Source: Cyrtodaria siliqua
Lineage: Eukaryota > Mollusca > Bivalvia > Adapedonta > Hiatellidae
Direction of reading: 5' to 3'
NCBI GenBank assembly: GCA_037043455.1
Contig: JAWPHD010004459.1
Coordinates: 62,001-126,000 of the forward strand
DNA: 64,000 nucleotides
In this document: positions 33,328 through 44,118 of the stretch, one piece after another
How positions within the stretch are numbered: the stretch's first letter is position 1
Layout of the letters: each line of letters starts with the position of its first letter
Program-made: the position numbers and the translations under genes
The notes under the pieces: generated by a model
What the model was told of the DNA's origin: nothing
Seen by the model: only the letters and a program-made list of their open reading frames with translations
The model's database searches: none

Positions 33328-34440
33328 TGCTCTTTTTAATGCCGCAAATTTTACCTCCAGTGACTAGCAAGGTAACTGTATAATTATAATCATAACATAA
33401 ATATGTATTTCATATGGAATGTCAAAGGAAACTGAAACCTTCTTGAATGTCAATACGCTTGTAATGAATTATTAATGGTAATGTTATGTTATGTTCTTAT
33501 CTTTTTTGTTTCAGTTTGTGTATGGGTGTTGCTGGATCAGACATGACAATGACCTTTGGTGGAAAAGGCTGTGTTCTTCTTAAATGCGCGTTAATTTCTT
33601 TTTAAATTTCATAATGACACATAATGAACTTGAAATTTCACATAAAACAACATCGAAAACCAGTAATCAAATGGAATAAATGTCAATCGAGGTGTTATGA
33701 GTGTACATACAGCCTGGACTATTTCGAGGCAATATCCGAGTATTTGCATGATATTACATATGTTTGTTATCGCTGTTACGCTATTACAGTTAACTTCAAA
33801 AACAAAATGCCATTATGTCATCCCTTCCATTAAGTAATAATCAAATGAACCGCCCCCTTTGGCATGTAACAGTTATGATCAGAGGAACCGCCCCATTGCG
33901 TGACATCCTGTTAAGCAAAACAGTTGTTCGATATGTAGTGGAAATTAACATTAAAAAGTAGCCGCATCATGCGATAAGGAAATATAATACACAGCTTCAA
34001 AGAAACATGGCCGCACTATACAATTAGAAAATGGCGCGGTTACTTAATGAATAATAATTTAATTTAAGAATAAATAGAAATTACAGGGTTAGTGACTAAA
34101 ATACATACCGTAGTTGGCGAAATTTAGATTTTGCGTGTTTGTTTTAGCTGCTAGTTAGATTTAGACACTACAGTACTCTTTGATACGTTCGTTCTGTGTC
34201 GTTGTTGTTGTAAGTATAATATGACCGTAAATAGCAGAGCACGACGTTGTAAGATGAACGTTTTATTGAGGTAAAATCAGAAATGATGTTTCCTGATTAC
34301 AGCAAAAACCGCTAATTAGGTTAATTTACAATGTGATTGTTGAGATACCATAATGTATAGCTACTTTTTCAGCTCAAGTCTTGTCATTTGTTTAGTGGCC
34401 CACATAAGGGTTAACATTATATTGTGTGAACACATTTTTT
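33328..34440. other. Unassigned DNA
   Basis: No supported gene. ATGGCCGCA at 34008 and ATGGCGCGG at 34031 look like CpG-containing ATG contexts, but the frames close within a few codons and no splice donor follows. Confidence 0.4.
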
Positions 34441-34492
34441 TTATCACCTAACATGGCTTCTGGGAGTGTAATAAAGCCATGACTTATTTAGC

Positions 34493-34512
34493 GTAATACA
34501 CTAGTGTATTAC
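34493..34512. repeat. Perfect 20-base palindrome
   Basis: GTAATACACT/AGTGTATTAC lies in the left arm of LTIR-1 and is absent from the right arm and from the 52.9 kb copy, so it was gained by one arm. Confidence 0.85.
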
Positions 34513-35149
34513 CGATGCAAATGCGGACCGACTCACTGTTTGTATACTGTAAAACAGTTAATCCCAATTGTTTGCATGGTATATTATACGATACATTCAG
34601 ACACCTGAACTATTTATCATTATTTGATATTTTACTTTATAAAATGCATGTTAGTAACGTTAAATTTGGTTTAAGATGTCACATTATTTGTAGCACGAAC
34701 GCATTACAGCCGCGTAACGCAGCTGACGTCATGTAAACAACAAGAAGACGTCATGATTTCTCTTACAAATTGCCGCCATGTACAAGGTAAATTGTAAGAG
34801 AACATTAAAGTGAAACTTTCACGTCGGATGTGCGTTCTGGGATAATAGCATCTTACATTCCTCAGTGTGTAGTATTGACTTTAATAAACTCGTTGCATTT
34901 TATCCAACTCGTTTATTAAAAGCTATATGTCACAATAATTACAAATCCATTTTCTATTAGTGGCATCTGACGTAAAGAATAAATAAATAACTACCTAGTA
35001 ATTCCATACAGTCATCACATATTTGCTCAAACAATATATATAGAGGATCGTATAAGCCTCGTAACCTATCATTTTATCCAACGCGTTTATTAAATAGCCT
35101 AGTTTACAATATCTCGTTATATTCAACGATAAATCACTGTTCGTTTGCA

Positions 35150-35235
35150 ACGTTAGGAGAATAAGCAAGGCAATGCGAAATATATGACTGTAACGTTTGC
35201 AATGTTAGGAGAGTAAAAAAAGCAATGCGAAATAT
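35150..35235 (-). repeat. Two 52-base-type units inside LTIR-1
   Basis: AACGTTAGGAGAATAAGCAA (35151) and AATGTTAGGAGAGTAAAAAA (35202) start two units of about 52 bases. They match, in reverse, the five-unit array at 47080-47325. Unit number differs between element copies, as in other tandem-core elements. Confidence 0.75.
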
Positions 35236-35276
35236 TTTAGATGTGTGCGTTATTTTCACATTTTAGGGGTATTAGA

Positions 35277-35452
35277 GTAGAAATAGAACATCCTTTACGG
35301 TGAATTATTTTGTAATATATCACAGTGTGTCGTTCAATTGTAAACAATAAATTCACTCGCCCTTCAGTCTCGTGAAATTATTTTTTACAGTTGAACTTCA
35401 AACCGTGATATATTACACGATAATTCACCGTAAATGATGTTCTATTTCTTAT
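35277..35452. repeat. Palindrome within LTIR-1 (about 80-base arms)
   Basis: AGAAATAGAACATC with TTTACGGTGAATTAT and TGTAATATATCAC forms the left arm. The right arm mirrors it, ending GATGTTCTATTTCT. The loop is CGCCCTTCAGTCTCG. The same palindrome is at 46828-47023. Confidence 0.85.
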
Positions 35453-36056
35453 TTCTCACAGTCACGAATGTAAGATTCTTTTTATCACATAACACACCTA
35501 AGACATGTTAGTTTCGATTTAATGTTGTCAATTTACCTTATATACGGTAGCAATTTGTAAGAGAAATCATGACGTCGTTTTGTTTAAATGACGTCGCTAT
35601 TTTACGCGGCTGTAAATGCGTTCACCCTACAAATAATGCGACATCTTAAACCATATTTAACGTTACTAACATGCATTTTATGAAGAAAGAGTTCAAATAA
35701 TGATAAATAACGTATCGTATGATATACCATGCGAACAACTGAGATTAAAAGTTTTACTGTATACAAACACGGTGATTCGGCCCTAATTTGCATTAAGTCT
35801 TGGCTTTATTACACTCCCAGAAGCCATGTTATGTGATAAACCCTAATATTTATTCACTATATGCATCGTTTCAGCAAATCAGCAATACAGAAACAATAGT
35901 GGCATCCGACCTAAAGAATAAATAACTCTACCTATTAGCCATAAAAGCGAACGATAACATATACTTATAATGGTCTGCATAATAATCATGGCCATTAACG
36001 CATTAACGCACTATTTACACATTACGACGACACTCTGTATCACTGACGTATTACAA

Positions 36057-36299
36057 CATTACGTGGTCCCGCCTTAATTCCATTAAGCGATCGGAAAGCT
36101 TATATCAGCAGAACGTTTATAACGGATATTTCGACATTAATACATGTTTTCAAATTACATGTTAAATGTTTTAATTTACAGTATGCAAACTTTTTAGGCC
36201 GAGATTAAGTTTTTTTTATACCCCATATCCAACCCCGTTTTCGCCTCTTGGAGAAGGGGTTCGATGGGGTATGAAAGTTAATACTCGGACAACGTAATG
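36057..36299. mobile_element. MITE M3, copy 2 (reversed)
   Basis: CATTACGTGGTCCCGCC at the left and GGACAACGTAATG at the right. Relative to 20876-21140 it lies in the opposite orientation. It keeps the GGTATGAAAGTTAATACTCGG border and the AACCCC...GGGGTT internal hairpin (36235-36270). Confidence 0.8.
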
Positions 36300-36761
36300 A
36301 TAGTTTTAAACGTGTATGAGTCGTTTATCTTTTCAATGACTGCTTTAAGAACACCGTATCTACATCCCGATAATACTATAATTGGAAATTTGAATTATCT
36401 TTAAGGGGACAAAACGGGAAAAGCTATTATGGCGATACTATTTAAAGAAAATTTGCACCAAAAATCGAGTAATCTATTAAAGCTATCAATTAAAGAAACA
36501 GCTTTATTTGTGAAATTGTTGTACAAACGAAGAAAAACATGTTATCAGTGACGAATTTGATTAGATGCACTTCATTTTTCTAAGCATATTCTGTCAAGTA
36601 TATACACTGGGAGAATGCAGTCTGTTTATTTTACTTTATTACATAAGTGAATAATAAAATATTATGAGAAGGTGCAGACAACGTTAAAGTTACTCTGGCT
36701 GTATATAAGTCTAGTGGGCGTGTAACTCAAGTAAATGGTAGAGGTTTAACACATGGTTTAC
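36300..36761. other. Unassigned DNA
   Basis: No gene or recognised repeat seen. Confidence 0.4.
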
Positions 36762-37042
36762 TACATACTTCAGCGCGTCTCCGTAGGCGAATGGTTAACG
36801 ACGTTGCATTGTAAACCTTCGCCTCTCACCGCTGCGGGTTCGAATCCCACTGGGAGCTCGACTTGTAAGTGAGGAAGTGTCAATTCTTACGGATGGCGGG
36901 AGGTGTACAGTACCGGTTCTACCCAGAAAAGGTGGGTGGTCTGTCTCAACCATAAAAAATCAACCGTCATATATAACCTTATATGTGTTGAAAATGACGT
37001 TAAACACCATACAAACAAACAAACAAACAAATACATACTTCA
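36762..37042 (+). mobile_element. SINE-1: full-length tRNA-derived SINE with 11-base target duplication
   Basis: TACATACTTCA occurs at 36762-36772 and again at 37032-37042, flanking 36773-37031. The head has an A box (TCCGTAGGCGAATGGTTAA, 36779) and a perfect B box (GGGTTCGAATCCC, 36837-36849). The body (GGGAGCTCGACTTG, TACGGATGGCGGGAGGTG) leads to ATGACGTTAAACACCATAC and an AAAC repeat tail (37010-37031). It would be transcribed by RNA polymerase III and mobilised by a LINE reading the same tail. Fragments of this family occur at 44995-45106, 22815-22935 and in R1. Confidence 0.92.
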
Positions 37043-40000
37043 AGCTCCTGAAACATGGCTGGAAACCCGTATATAAGGCGTTTTTATAGCGACCTTACTT
37101 CATTGATTAGCCCGCGATCGACAAAGTAACATCAACAATACACAACATATAATGAACAAAATTATAGCCTATGCAAGTTTCGAACCCATGACTTTCAGAT
37201 CGATAATAACTACGCTTTAACACTGGACTAATCTAATCAGTTGATCAATAGTGTCAGTTTTATAGATATACTGTAAAAAGTGTAGACGTTATCCTTTATT
37301 CATTTTGTGCATGTGATTCAATTGTCACAAAATGTCACGGGTAGAGTGTATTGGTCGCACATAGCTATTGTAAGCAGCTGTTAGTTACACCCTAATTCAT
37401 TGTTTAGTTGAACCAAATTCACAATGTTCATGATATATTCAGGTAATACGGCAAACCGTGCACATTTTAAGTGGCCGTCAGAGGGCGTCCGGAAGGGCCG
37501 TTTAATAAGTTTAATTTTGTGCTAATGCATGTTAAAGTATGGGTTTATCTCCTTAAAAGGCAAAATTGTGTAAGGGTCCTTTCGTGTAGAATTAAATACT
37601 GCGAATTTAGCCACGTATGTCACGGACTGAACGGGGGAAATAATGGTTTAGGCGTAACGTTTGCTATAAAATCCATTGTCTTCTAGTTCTGGCCGGGATT
37701 GCTTGATAGTTGCTTTGTTTGGAGCAGGAGTTGGACGGCGAAATTCACAGGCAATATGTGGTCAGTATTTATTTTATTAGCTTTTATCGTACATTTGTAT
37801 TCAGTGGGCGGCGCCATCTTGTTTGGCGAGGCTACGACATCCGGTTAGCTTTGATGTTTCTCAAACATTAACTTGAGACTAGCATATGATTTTGAAGTTA
37901 CTTTATTAGATGTAATTATTGTAATTGATCATTAAGTGTAAAACAATATTAATTTGATAACGTTGTATAATAGGTACATTAGTTAACGTTGGCGTATAAC
38001 ACAGTGATTTTAATACACGATTGAATTGATAACAGTGTATATTAGGTGCATTAGTTGACAATGAGATGAGTGACTAGTATAAATGGTCGACGCGTATAAA
38101 TAAAGTTGTATAATATGGGCAATATATGACATACATGTGTGCATGCATAACTCAGTGAGTGTAATATACGAGTGATTTGATAACGTTGTATATTACATGT
38201 ATTAGGGGCATTGGTTAACAGCGACGTACATGGCGTATACATGGCGTTGTAGAATATGTATACATTGCTACTCATTAGTACAGCTTACATATATTTATTA
38301 AATAATGATTTGTTTGGGTAATGATAATTATGCAAGATTGTTATGTTTATCAACCGACATCTAAAACGTATGTATAATTACAGCCTAATCCATCCAGGGC
38401 TCGATATAAGCCATCCAGGTTTGGATATAAGCCTTCCGGAGTGGAGCTAAGCTTCCACGCATAACGTTAAGAGCGATGGAGACGGTCCCCGTACCTGCGC
38501 AACATGGCCAGGTTCTAGTAGCGACAACCCCCGGGACACGAGATGGGCCCGTTATCAGTCCTCACTGAAGGAACATCATCCACAACCTCAGTGGAGGTTA
38601 ACCATCATTACATCGCATCATCAACACTTATAGAAGGCATTTGATGACAATCACTCATTGGATTCGAGCATCATCATTTTCACGAGCTCTCGCGCATCAC
38701 AGTTATCGCGCTAGATCAAAGATCAACATTGTTATAACTTTAACAACACTTTAGTGTCAGTCGACACATTCAGTATTTATAAGAATACTAAGAACGTCTT
38801 AAACGATCTTGAGAACATTCGTTTCATATTTCATCTGTGTATTCGCTTGTTTGTTTTTAGATATTTGTATATATATTAAACATATTTTAAAAGTTGCATT
38901 AAACTTATGTAAATGCATTCACCGTCATTGATTCTTTCCTGAGTTAGCCCCAACCACTAGGGTCATCTTGCTACATCAATGCATTTCTAAGTGCATACGT
39001 ACACCAAAGACCTTCGAAGAAAACGTCCAATAGCCTTTAATACAGCTATAGGTCTCACTACACAGTTAGCTCCATTGAAAGCCACGGTAGGATAAAACTT
39101 GCGCCATAAAAAGTAGTAGTGTGTTGTTCGGTTTTAAATATTTTTAATAATTGCTGACATATATATGTATTGCTGTTGCAGGTGAGATGAACACAGTCTG
39201 AAATTGGATGTGCAGCTATTAGATGACACTGACACCAGAATATGACAGTTTTATGGGGGTTGAAGCAGTGTAGGAATTCTGGTACAAACTCTGGAGTAAA
39301 AGCCCAAAATAGTGCAAAGGATGCCACCACTCCAATTAAAAAAAAAAAAACCTGGTCAACGTACCATATTTTGTACATTTTTGTGTGGGCAAATGACTGT
39401 GTTTCATAAATAAGTGACCTTTAGCTTGGAAAATTTAGGTTCGAAATGGCCCAGTAAACTTTATTCATATAGGCAAACATAGTAAAAGTGTACTGTGTTG
39501 TGAGACCTATAGTGTCTTTAAATCCCCAACACAAAGCCGTAGTATGGTGGTTGTTGTTGTTCGCCGCCAGGAGTGAGGCGGTGACTCTATTTGTAATTGT
39601 GTTTTGTAACTGTACATGTAATGACAAGTCTGTGGTTAAATATAGACCATACTTTGTTATGACATTTTGCAAATTTGTTTCTGCATCATATAACACAAAT
39701 ACTTCTTAATGTATACTTTTAAGTAGCTATCCCGAACAATTAAACTATAAAACCGTTCATCAAAACTCTATCCAGATGTTCAGGTCATGTGCATGGTCTA
39801 TGCCAATTAAAAGTATAGGTGTATTAAGGGGTACTTAAAATACACCTGATTGAATATGGTAAAATGAGTTATGAGCTGGTAAACCAATTTGACATTCCAG
39901 TTTTGGGGTTGGCCCGGCTGATTAAGATGGTGTCTACACAGTTTGGATTGTCAAAATGTGTAAGGTATAGCTATACCTCGTCGTCAGTAGGTTTAGAAAC

Positions 40001-40429
40001 GATGTAGGTATGTTGTAAAATGTGGCTTTGTTGACGGGATTACTAATTTAACAAACTTCACAAACAGGACGCACAAAACAATGGCTCATTGCATGAAACA
40101 GCAGTTGGTTCCCACAAAAGTATTTCTACCACTGAATATTGCGTGTTTTGTTTAATGTTTAAGCCATAAATATGTTATTTTACTTAAATTCAAAACTCGT
40201 CCAGGTTGCGAGATCGATAGAGCAGATCGTCAGTCTCTTTTGTATATTTTATAGTCTTGAATTATAATCATGGTAGTGCTGCCTGTTTGATACTTGGAGA
40301 CGACAATGTTTTTGTTCTTGATTTACTCAATTAATTTCCTCGGAAGCTGCTTGCGATTCTAATATTTTTGAGAAAAATGTAATTGTAGATCTAAATGAAT
40401 TATCAAACATACATTTGCATACAAGTACT
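37043..40429. other. Mostly unassigned DNA, 37.0-40.4 kb
   Basis: Contains no recognised repeat except a short piece at 39743-39790 resembling 3630-3670 (ACTATAAAAC/AT-CG, CAAAACTC, GGTGTTCAGGTCAT or its variant). Bases 38390-38700 are GC-richer and repeat GGATATAAGCC-like words (38402, 38423). Frames such as the minus-strand 106-codon one at 39058-39378 have no recognisable domain. A short poly-A run lies at 39340-39349. Confidence 0.45.
37684..37816 (-). CDS. Weak candidate start of a gene, minus strand
   Basis: Read on the minus strand, CAAGATGGCGCCGCCC places an ATG at 37816 in a strong initiation context. The CCATCTT/AAGATGGC word is also the YY1-type site common at metazoan housekeeping promoters. 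The frame runs about 43 codons (MAPPTEYKCTIKANK...) to a stop near 37687. No domain is recognised, and no good splice donor is seen before the stop. It may be a promoter motif by chance. Kept because the surrounding DNA is free of recognised repeats. Confidence 0.15.
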
Positions 40430-40554
40430 CGTTGCAGGTTATAAAAACAAGTTTGTATTCGAAGAAGGTCACCTGTCAACAATCACTAGATTTCGCGACC
40501 TTCAATCGCCACCCTGCACGTCGACTGACCAACATATGAACAAATCTGAGACAG

Positions 40555-40576
40555 ATGGCATACATCAATGATGCAG
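40555..40576 (+). CDS. Candidate first coding exon (MAYINDA)
   Basis: ATGGCATACATCAATGATGCAG is followed immediately by GTAAGATC, a near-ideal 5' splice site (CAG|GTAAGA). The sequence before it (40440-40554) is less AT-rich than the window average. Seven codons are encoded and the exon ends in phase 1. No matching downstream exon could be identified; the next 500 bases are a reversed Rep-P copy. Alternative: chance match. Confidence 0.25.
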
Positions 40577-40625
40577 GTAAGATCTAAATACAGTTTGCTT
40601 ATGTATATGTAGCCTATTTATAAAA

Positions 40626-41065
40626 TGTAGATAGAAAAAGTAGATATAAAAGTCAAACAGGAAATGTAGCATTCAAGTACCACAGTCAATCACAAACACA
40701 CAGAGAAACAAACAACAACTACAAAGGTGAATACAATGCAAGATATGACATCACAAACATAAAAGGGTTGACAATAGGGCTACATCCTTGGAACGGTCAG
40801 TGGCATAAAAGGCCTCTGTGGGGTTACACCAGGTTAAAGGGTGCACCAAATCTTCCTCTTACCATACTGTCATCCCAATAAAACGGGACAGTGTAAACAA
40901 AAACATCCCATTCAGGTTATATTCCCAAACAAACAAAGCCGCTTTATTAGGCAATATAAGTATAACACATAAATGATCATGTATATAATATGAAGAAAAC
41001 AAAAGCCTAGTAAAAGGCAACAGAGCCAGTACAGAATCCGCCATTTTGTCGGCTTGAAATGATCT
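40626..41065 (-). repeat. Rep-P dispersed repeat, copy 2
   Basis: Reverse-complement match to 22030-22520, in order: TAGATATAAAAGTCAAAC, ACAGTCAATCACAAACA, GACAATAGGGCTA, GGAACGGTCAGTGGCATAAA, AACCAGG-type, and ATAAAACGGGACAGTGTAAA (40877). It extends to about 41065 (CCGCCATTTTGTCGGC), somewhat beyond the region aligned in copy 1. Two overlapping minus-strand frames here are chance. Confidence 0.75.
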
Positions 41066-41712
41066 AAAAAATGGTCTAAAAATCGTAGTCTAATTGTCAA
41101 CTTATGAGAAGCAGCAAGTGACGTTAAAAAGTTAACTGATGCATCAACAATTGACGTTGTACGTTTATTTACAACATGACGTCACGCAAACGTCGACTTT
41201 ATGCGCGTGAAAAAAAACGCGAATAAATTGTGCTAATCGCTAGTGGGCGCCTTAATTGGCAAAATCTGCCCAGACCGATATCTGCAAAGACATATGCATG
41301 ATAGCTGGCCGAGACTAGAAAAATCGATATCCTGAGATATGCAGCCATTATTCCCAAATCATCCCGATTGATTTTTTTTATACAAATGAAGCGAATATGA
41401 TAACACAAAGAAAATATCAAAAGTCACAATATTCAATACTTTCAAATCGAGCATTAAACATGCACGAATAGAGCGATTTTTACGCCGATTCTTTTAATTC
41501 AGTCAATTTTGAAAGGTTATCATGATTAGTTATCAAGCTTATGTCATGTAATCGTTCAACAATCTATTTCAACGACTTATCAGTTGCCCGTATCCAGTCT
41601 GTAAAAAAGCACGCACGCTTTTGAAATCAAGCAATTTTGTATTTTTCGTTGAGCGTAGTAGCTCAAAGTTCAGTGTTGATAAAGCGTCAAGGGGTTTTCT
41701 CAACGTAACTCC
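41066..41712. other. Unassigned DNA
   Basis: No gene or repeat recognised. ACATGACGTCACGCAAACG at 41175 contains a CRE-type palindrome. Confidence 0.4.
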
Positions 41713-42183
41713 GTTATGGTCATATACCACTATTGTTTTGGGGCTACTGATTGGCTGAAAAAAGTATAGGGGTGTATTAGGGTATATCTTTTTCGAAAGA
41801 GCTATTTTGTGATTGGGTAGAATTGCCTTAATCATAACTGATGTACATAAAATGTCAAAATAATATGTTTAGGTGATAAAAAAAACAACAACTGTATTTG
41901 TTCTTGCATCTGGGCTATTTCATTGAGAAAATTGCAGGTATAGTAAATTGTCAAAAATTCACATTTATTTGCTGCGAGCCCGACGGTCAGCACCTTCATC
42001 AAACCGAAAGTAGGTGAAAGCATTACAAAACCCCCAATTATTTTCACTTTTTTAAGTGTGTCTAGGATAGTTCTTGAAAATAAAGTAGCCTAAAAGGTTC
42101 CCTTGGGTATGTAAAATGTGTTTTAGGGCCAAAAGGCTATAATGTAACCCTATGTAAAATGCAATAGTGGTATATGACGTTAT
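41713..42183. mobile_element. MITE with 17-base perfect ends and GTTAT duplication
   Basis: GTCATATACCACTATTG (41719-41735) and its exact complement (42162-42178) bound 460 bases. GTTAT is present outside both ends (41713-41717 and 42179-42183). Short frames inside (41569-41835 and 41832-42047, minus) have no transposase motif. A 5-base duplication is compatible with several DNA transposon groups. Confidence 0.75.
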
Positions 42184-42810
42184 AGTTAAATAGTGACTGT
42201 GCGGAACGCCAACAACATTATTTTTTCGATACTGTTTTTTTCCTTTATTTTCTGGAATATAATGTTTTATTAACTTAGATGTTGTTTTTATAAATTATGA
42301 TAATGTTGTCAGGTATGTATGGCATCTAAGATCAAGTAGCACAGTAAGATATCCTTTATACTATGAAAAAGCATCGTTAAAATTGACTGTGAGGGAAAGA
42401 AAACGAACGAATACTGTCATGGACTTTACATGTTCATGACACTATCGTATTGGTTTTTCTTTCTTTCTATTTGCTGGGATGTCTTTTATAAACTAAGGGT
42501 TTTAAAACGTTTTATTTTTATGAAATGTGAGATCATAATCATGATAACATACAGCCAGGTTTATAACGGAACAGTGCTTATAAATCCGCTGCAGTTGAAA
42601 GAAATGTTAAACATAAAGAGATTTAAAGTGGGTGGAGGGCGAGGGTGGTTGGGGCTAGGTTTAACGGCGCACCATACACAGAACAAAAGCATATGGTATG
42701 GCGCAAACAGTAATAAGTTCAGCCTCAACCCCTCCTTAACACACGCCACCAGCCCCACTTTATTTATCTCGAGAAATAAAAACGTGCATATAAATGGGCA
42801 TATAGAATCA
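42184..42810. other. Unassigned DNA
   Basis: The plus-strand frame 42430-42813 (127 codons) is the longest unassigned one in this part. It starts with a hydrophobic stretch and then becomes low-complexity (GGGRGWLGLG...). No domain is recognised and no splice context supports it, so it is not called a gene. Confidence 0.4.
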
Positions 42811-42947
42811 TAATCCGAGCCTTCTCTGACCTTACCAGCCCATTTTTATATTTTTATGATTTGATATTTCATCTGGCTGTACCTGAAAAGCCACACAAAA
42901 AATAAAAAGTAAAAAGGGGCTTTTAGGGTCAGAGAAGGCTCGGATTA
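42811..42947. mobile_element. Short MITE with 21-base ends and 9-base duplication
   Basis: TAATCCGAGCCTTCTCTGAC and its exact complement bound 137 bases. ATAGAATCA lies just outside the left end and ATAGAACCA just outside the right, a 9-base duplication with one change. 8-9-base duplications fit hAT or Mutator-like elements. A lone right end is at 50867-50898 (GGCTTTTAGCGTCAGAGAA). Confidence 0.8.
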
Positions 42948-43559
42948 ATAGAACCAGAGTTGCTGCACATTCAGTTTAAAAGCTCAATTTATTTCAAAGA
43001 GAGTCTTAAGCTTTCCGTCACCATCGAAATAAAACAGAATCTAAAAGAAAAGTGATGCGCGGTACGATTGACCATTCGCCCTTCAGCCCCCTCAAAAACA
43101 TCCAAAATAAAATTACCTATTTCCAAGATATATATATAAAAACGTACTAGTAATGCGCCAAGTCAGTCTCTTTCCAACTTTTCCAAAGACCACCCACGCC
43201 CCATCCCCACATTCCCACCCTTTTCCCCCCTTTTTTTGGTAGGTGGGTGGTGGTTAACCCCCGTCAAAAGCCACTCGGGGTCTCCACTCCTATTTTGACA
43301 CCCATGAATTCCCATCTTATCATAAAGAAACAAGGTACTCCAGGTAAAAGGTTATATCCCATTTTTTTTTTTAATCAATTAAGTTTACAATCATATTACA
43401 AATAGAATACAACAAGCAAAAAAAATACATATGCAAAGAAATTAACATCAATTTCAAGTCATGTATTAATATATAACTCTTTTTGAAGGGAAATAGCTAT
43501 CGAACATTTATTGAGATAAAGATGACGCTTTAAGACTCCTTATTCGGCTGTATAACTGG
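42948..43559. other. Unassigned DNA with a C-rich stretch
   Basis: 43185-43265 is strongly C/T-rich (runs of CCCAC, CCCCCC, T7) with complementary GGTGGGTGGTGG next to it. No gene seen. Confidence 0.4.
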
Positions 43560-44118
43560 CGACTGAATTCCTTTATCATAACAACCACAATTTTGGCCAT
43601 ATCACCAAAATAAAATGTTGTGCAAAATCTCCATATGCTCCACTACCTATGAATCAAGTTTTATGACAATATCTTTTATAGTTTTCAAGTTATAGCATGA
43701 TCCTATTTTGTGAGCATTTTCTTACAATTGTGTTGCCATAGCAACCACAATTTTGGCCATATCAACAAAATTAAATAACGTGCATAATCTCCATATGCTC
43801 CACTACCTATGAATCAAGTTTTATGACAATATCTTTTATAGTTTTCAAGTTATAACATGATCCTATTTTGTGAGCATTTTCTTACAATTTTGTTGCCATA
43901 GCAACCACAATTTTGGCCATATCAACAAATTTAAATAACGTGCATAATCTCTTTATGCCCCTCTACCATATGTAAAAGGTTTCATGAAAATATAGTTTCA
44001 TGAAAATATATTTTATGCTTTTTAAGTTCTCAGGATCCAGTTTTTCGGACGGACTGACGGACAGACGGGAGGTAAACCTATAGTCCCCTCCGGTGACACA
44101 CCGGTAGGGGACTAACAA
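43560..44118 (+). mobile_element. Tandem-core element 1 (three 160-base units, terminal hairpin)
   Basis: Three units starting CAACCACAATTTTGGCCATA at 43582, 43742 and 43902 are exactly 160 bases apart and almost identical in the first two. They are followed by a degenerate segment, GGACGGACTGACGGACAGAC (44048), and a perfect hairpin TAGTCCCCTCCGGTG...CACCGGTAGGGGACTA (44082-44115). A core of about 160-base repeats in a mobile flank is described for bivalve pearl-type and other Helentron-related elements. CTAA after the stem would suit a Helitron-like 3' end. The class is inference. Confidence 0.7.

Larger units (their letters stand above)
34441..35840. mobile_element. LTIR-1: 1.4 kb element with terminal inverted repeats of over 300 bases
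   Basis: Left arm 34441-34796 and right arm 35529-35840 are reverse complements with blocks such as AACATGGCTTCTGGGAGTGT, ATGCATGTTAGTAACGTTAA, GGTTTAAGATGTC, ACAGCCGCGTAA, GACGTCATGATTTCTCTTAC and AAGGTAAATTG. The interior (34800-35528) holds copies of a 52-base unit and a second palindrome. No transposase frame is present. A half copy is at 52945-53420 and an interior copy, reversed, at 46823-47365. It is a non-autonomous DNA element of unassigned superfamily. Confidence 0.85.

Noticed and set aside
36773..36860. Possible tRNA gene
   Set aside because: A and B boxes are present, but the arms do not form a full cloverleaf, and the sequence continues into a SINE body with a duplication at both ends.
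38390..38976. LTR or host exon in the GC-richer stretch ending GCTACA
   Set aside because: No matching TGTAGC start, no second copy, no poly(A)/TATA layout and no sustained open frame.
39058..39378. 106-codon minus-strand frame with a hydrophobic N-terminus
   Set aside because: It contains a poly-A-derived F run, no recognisable domain, no initiation context and no splice signals.
42430..42813. 127-codon plus-strand frame
   Set aside because: It is low-complexity in the middle, equally open on the other strand, and runs to the edge of a MITE.
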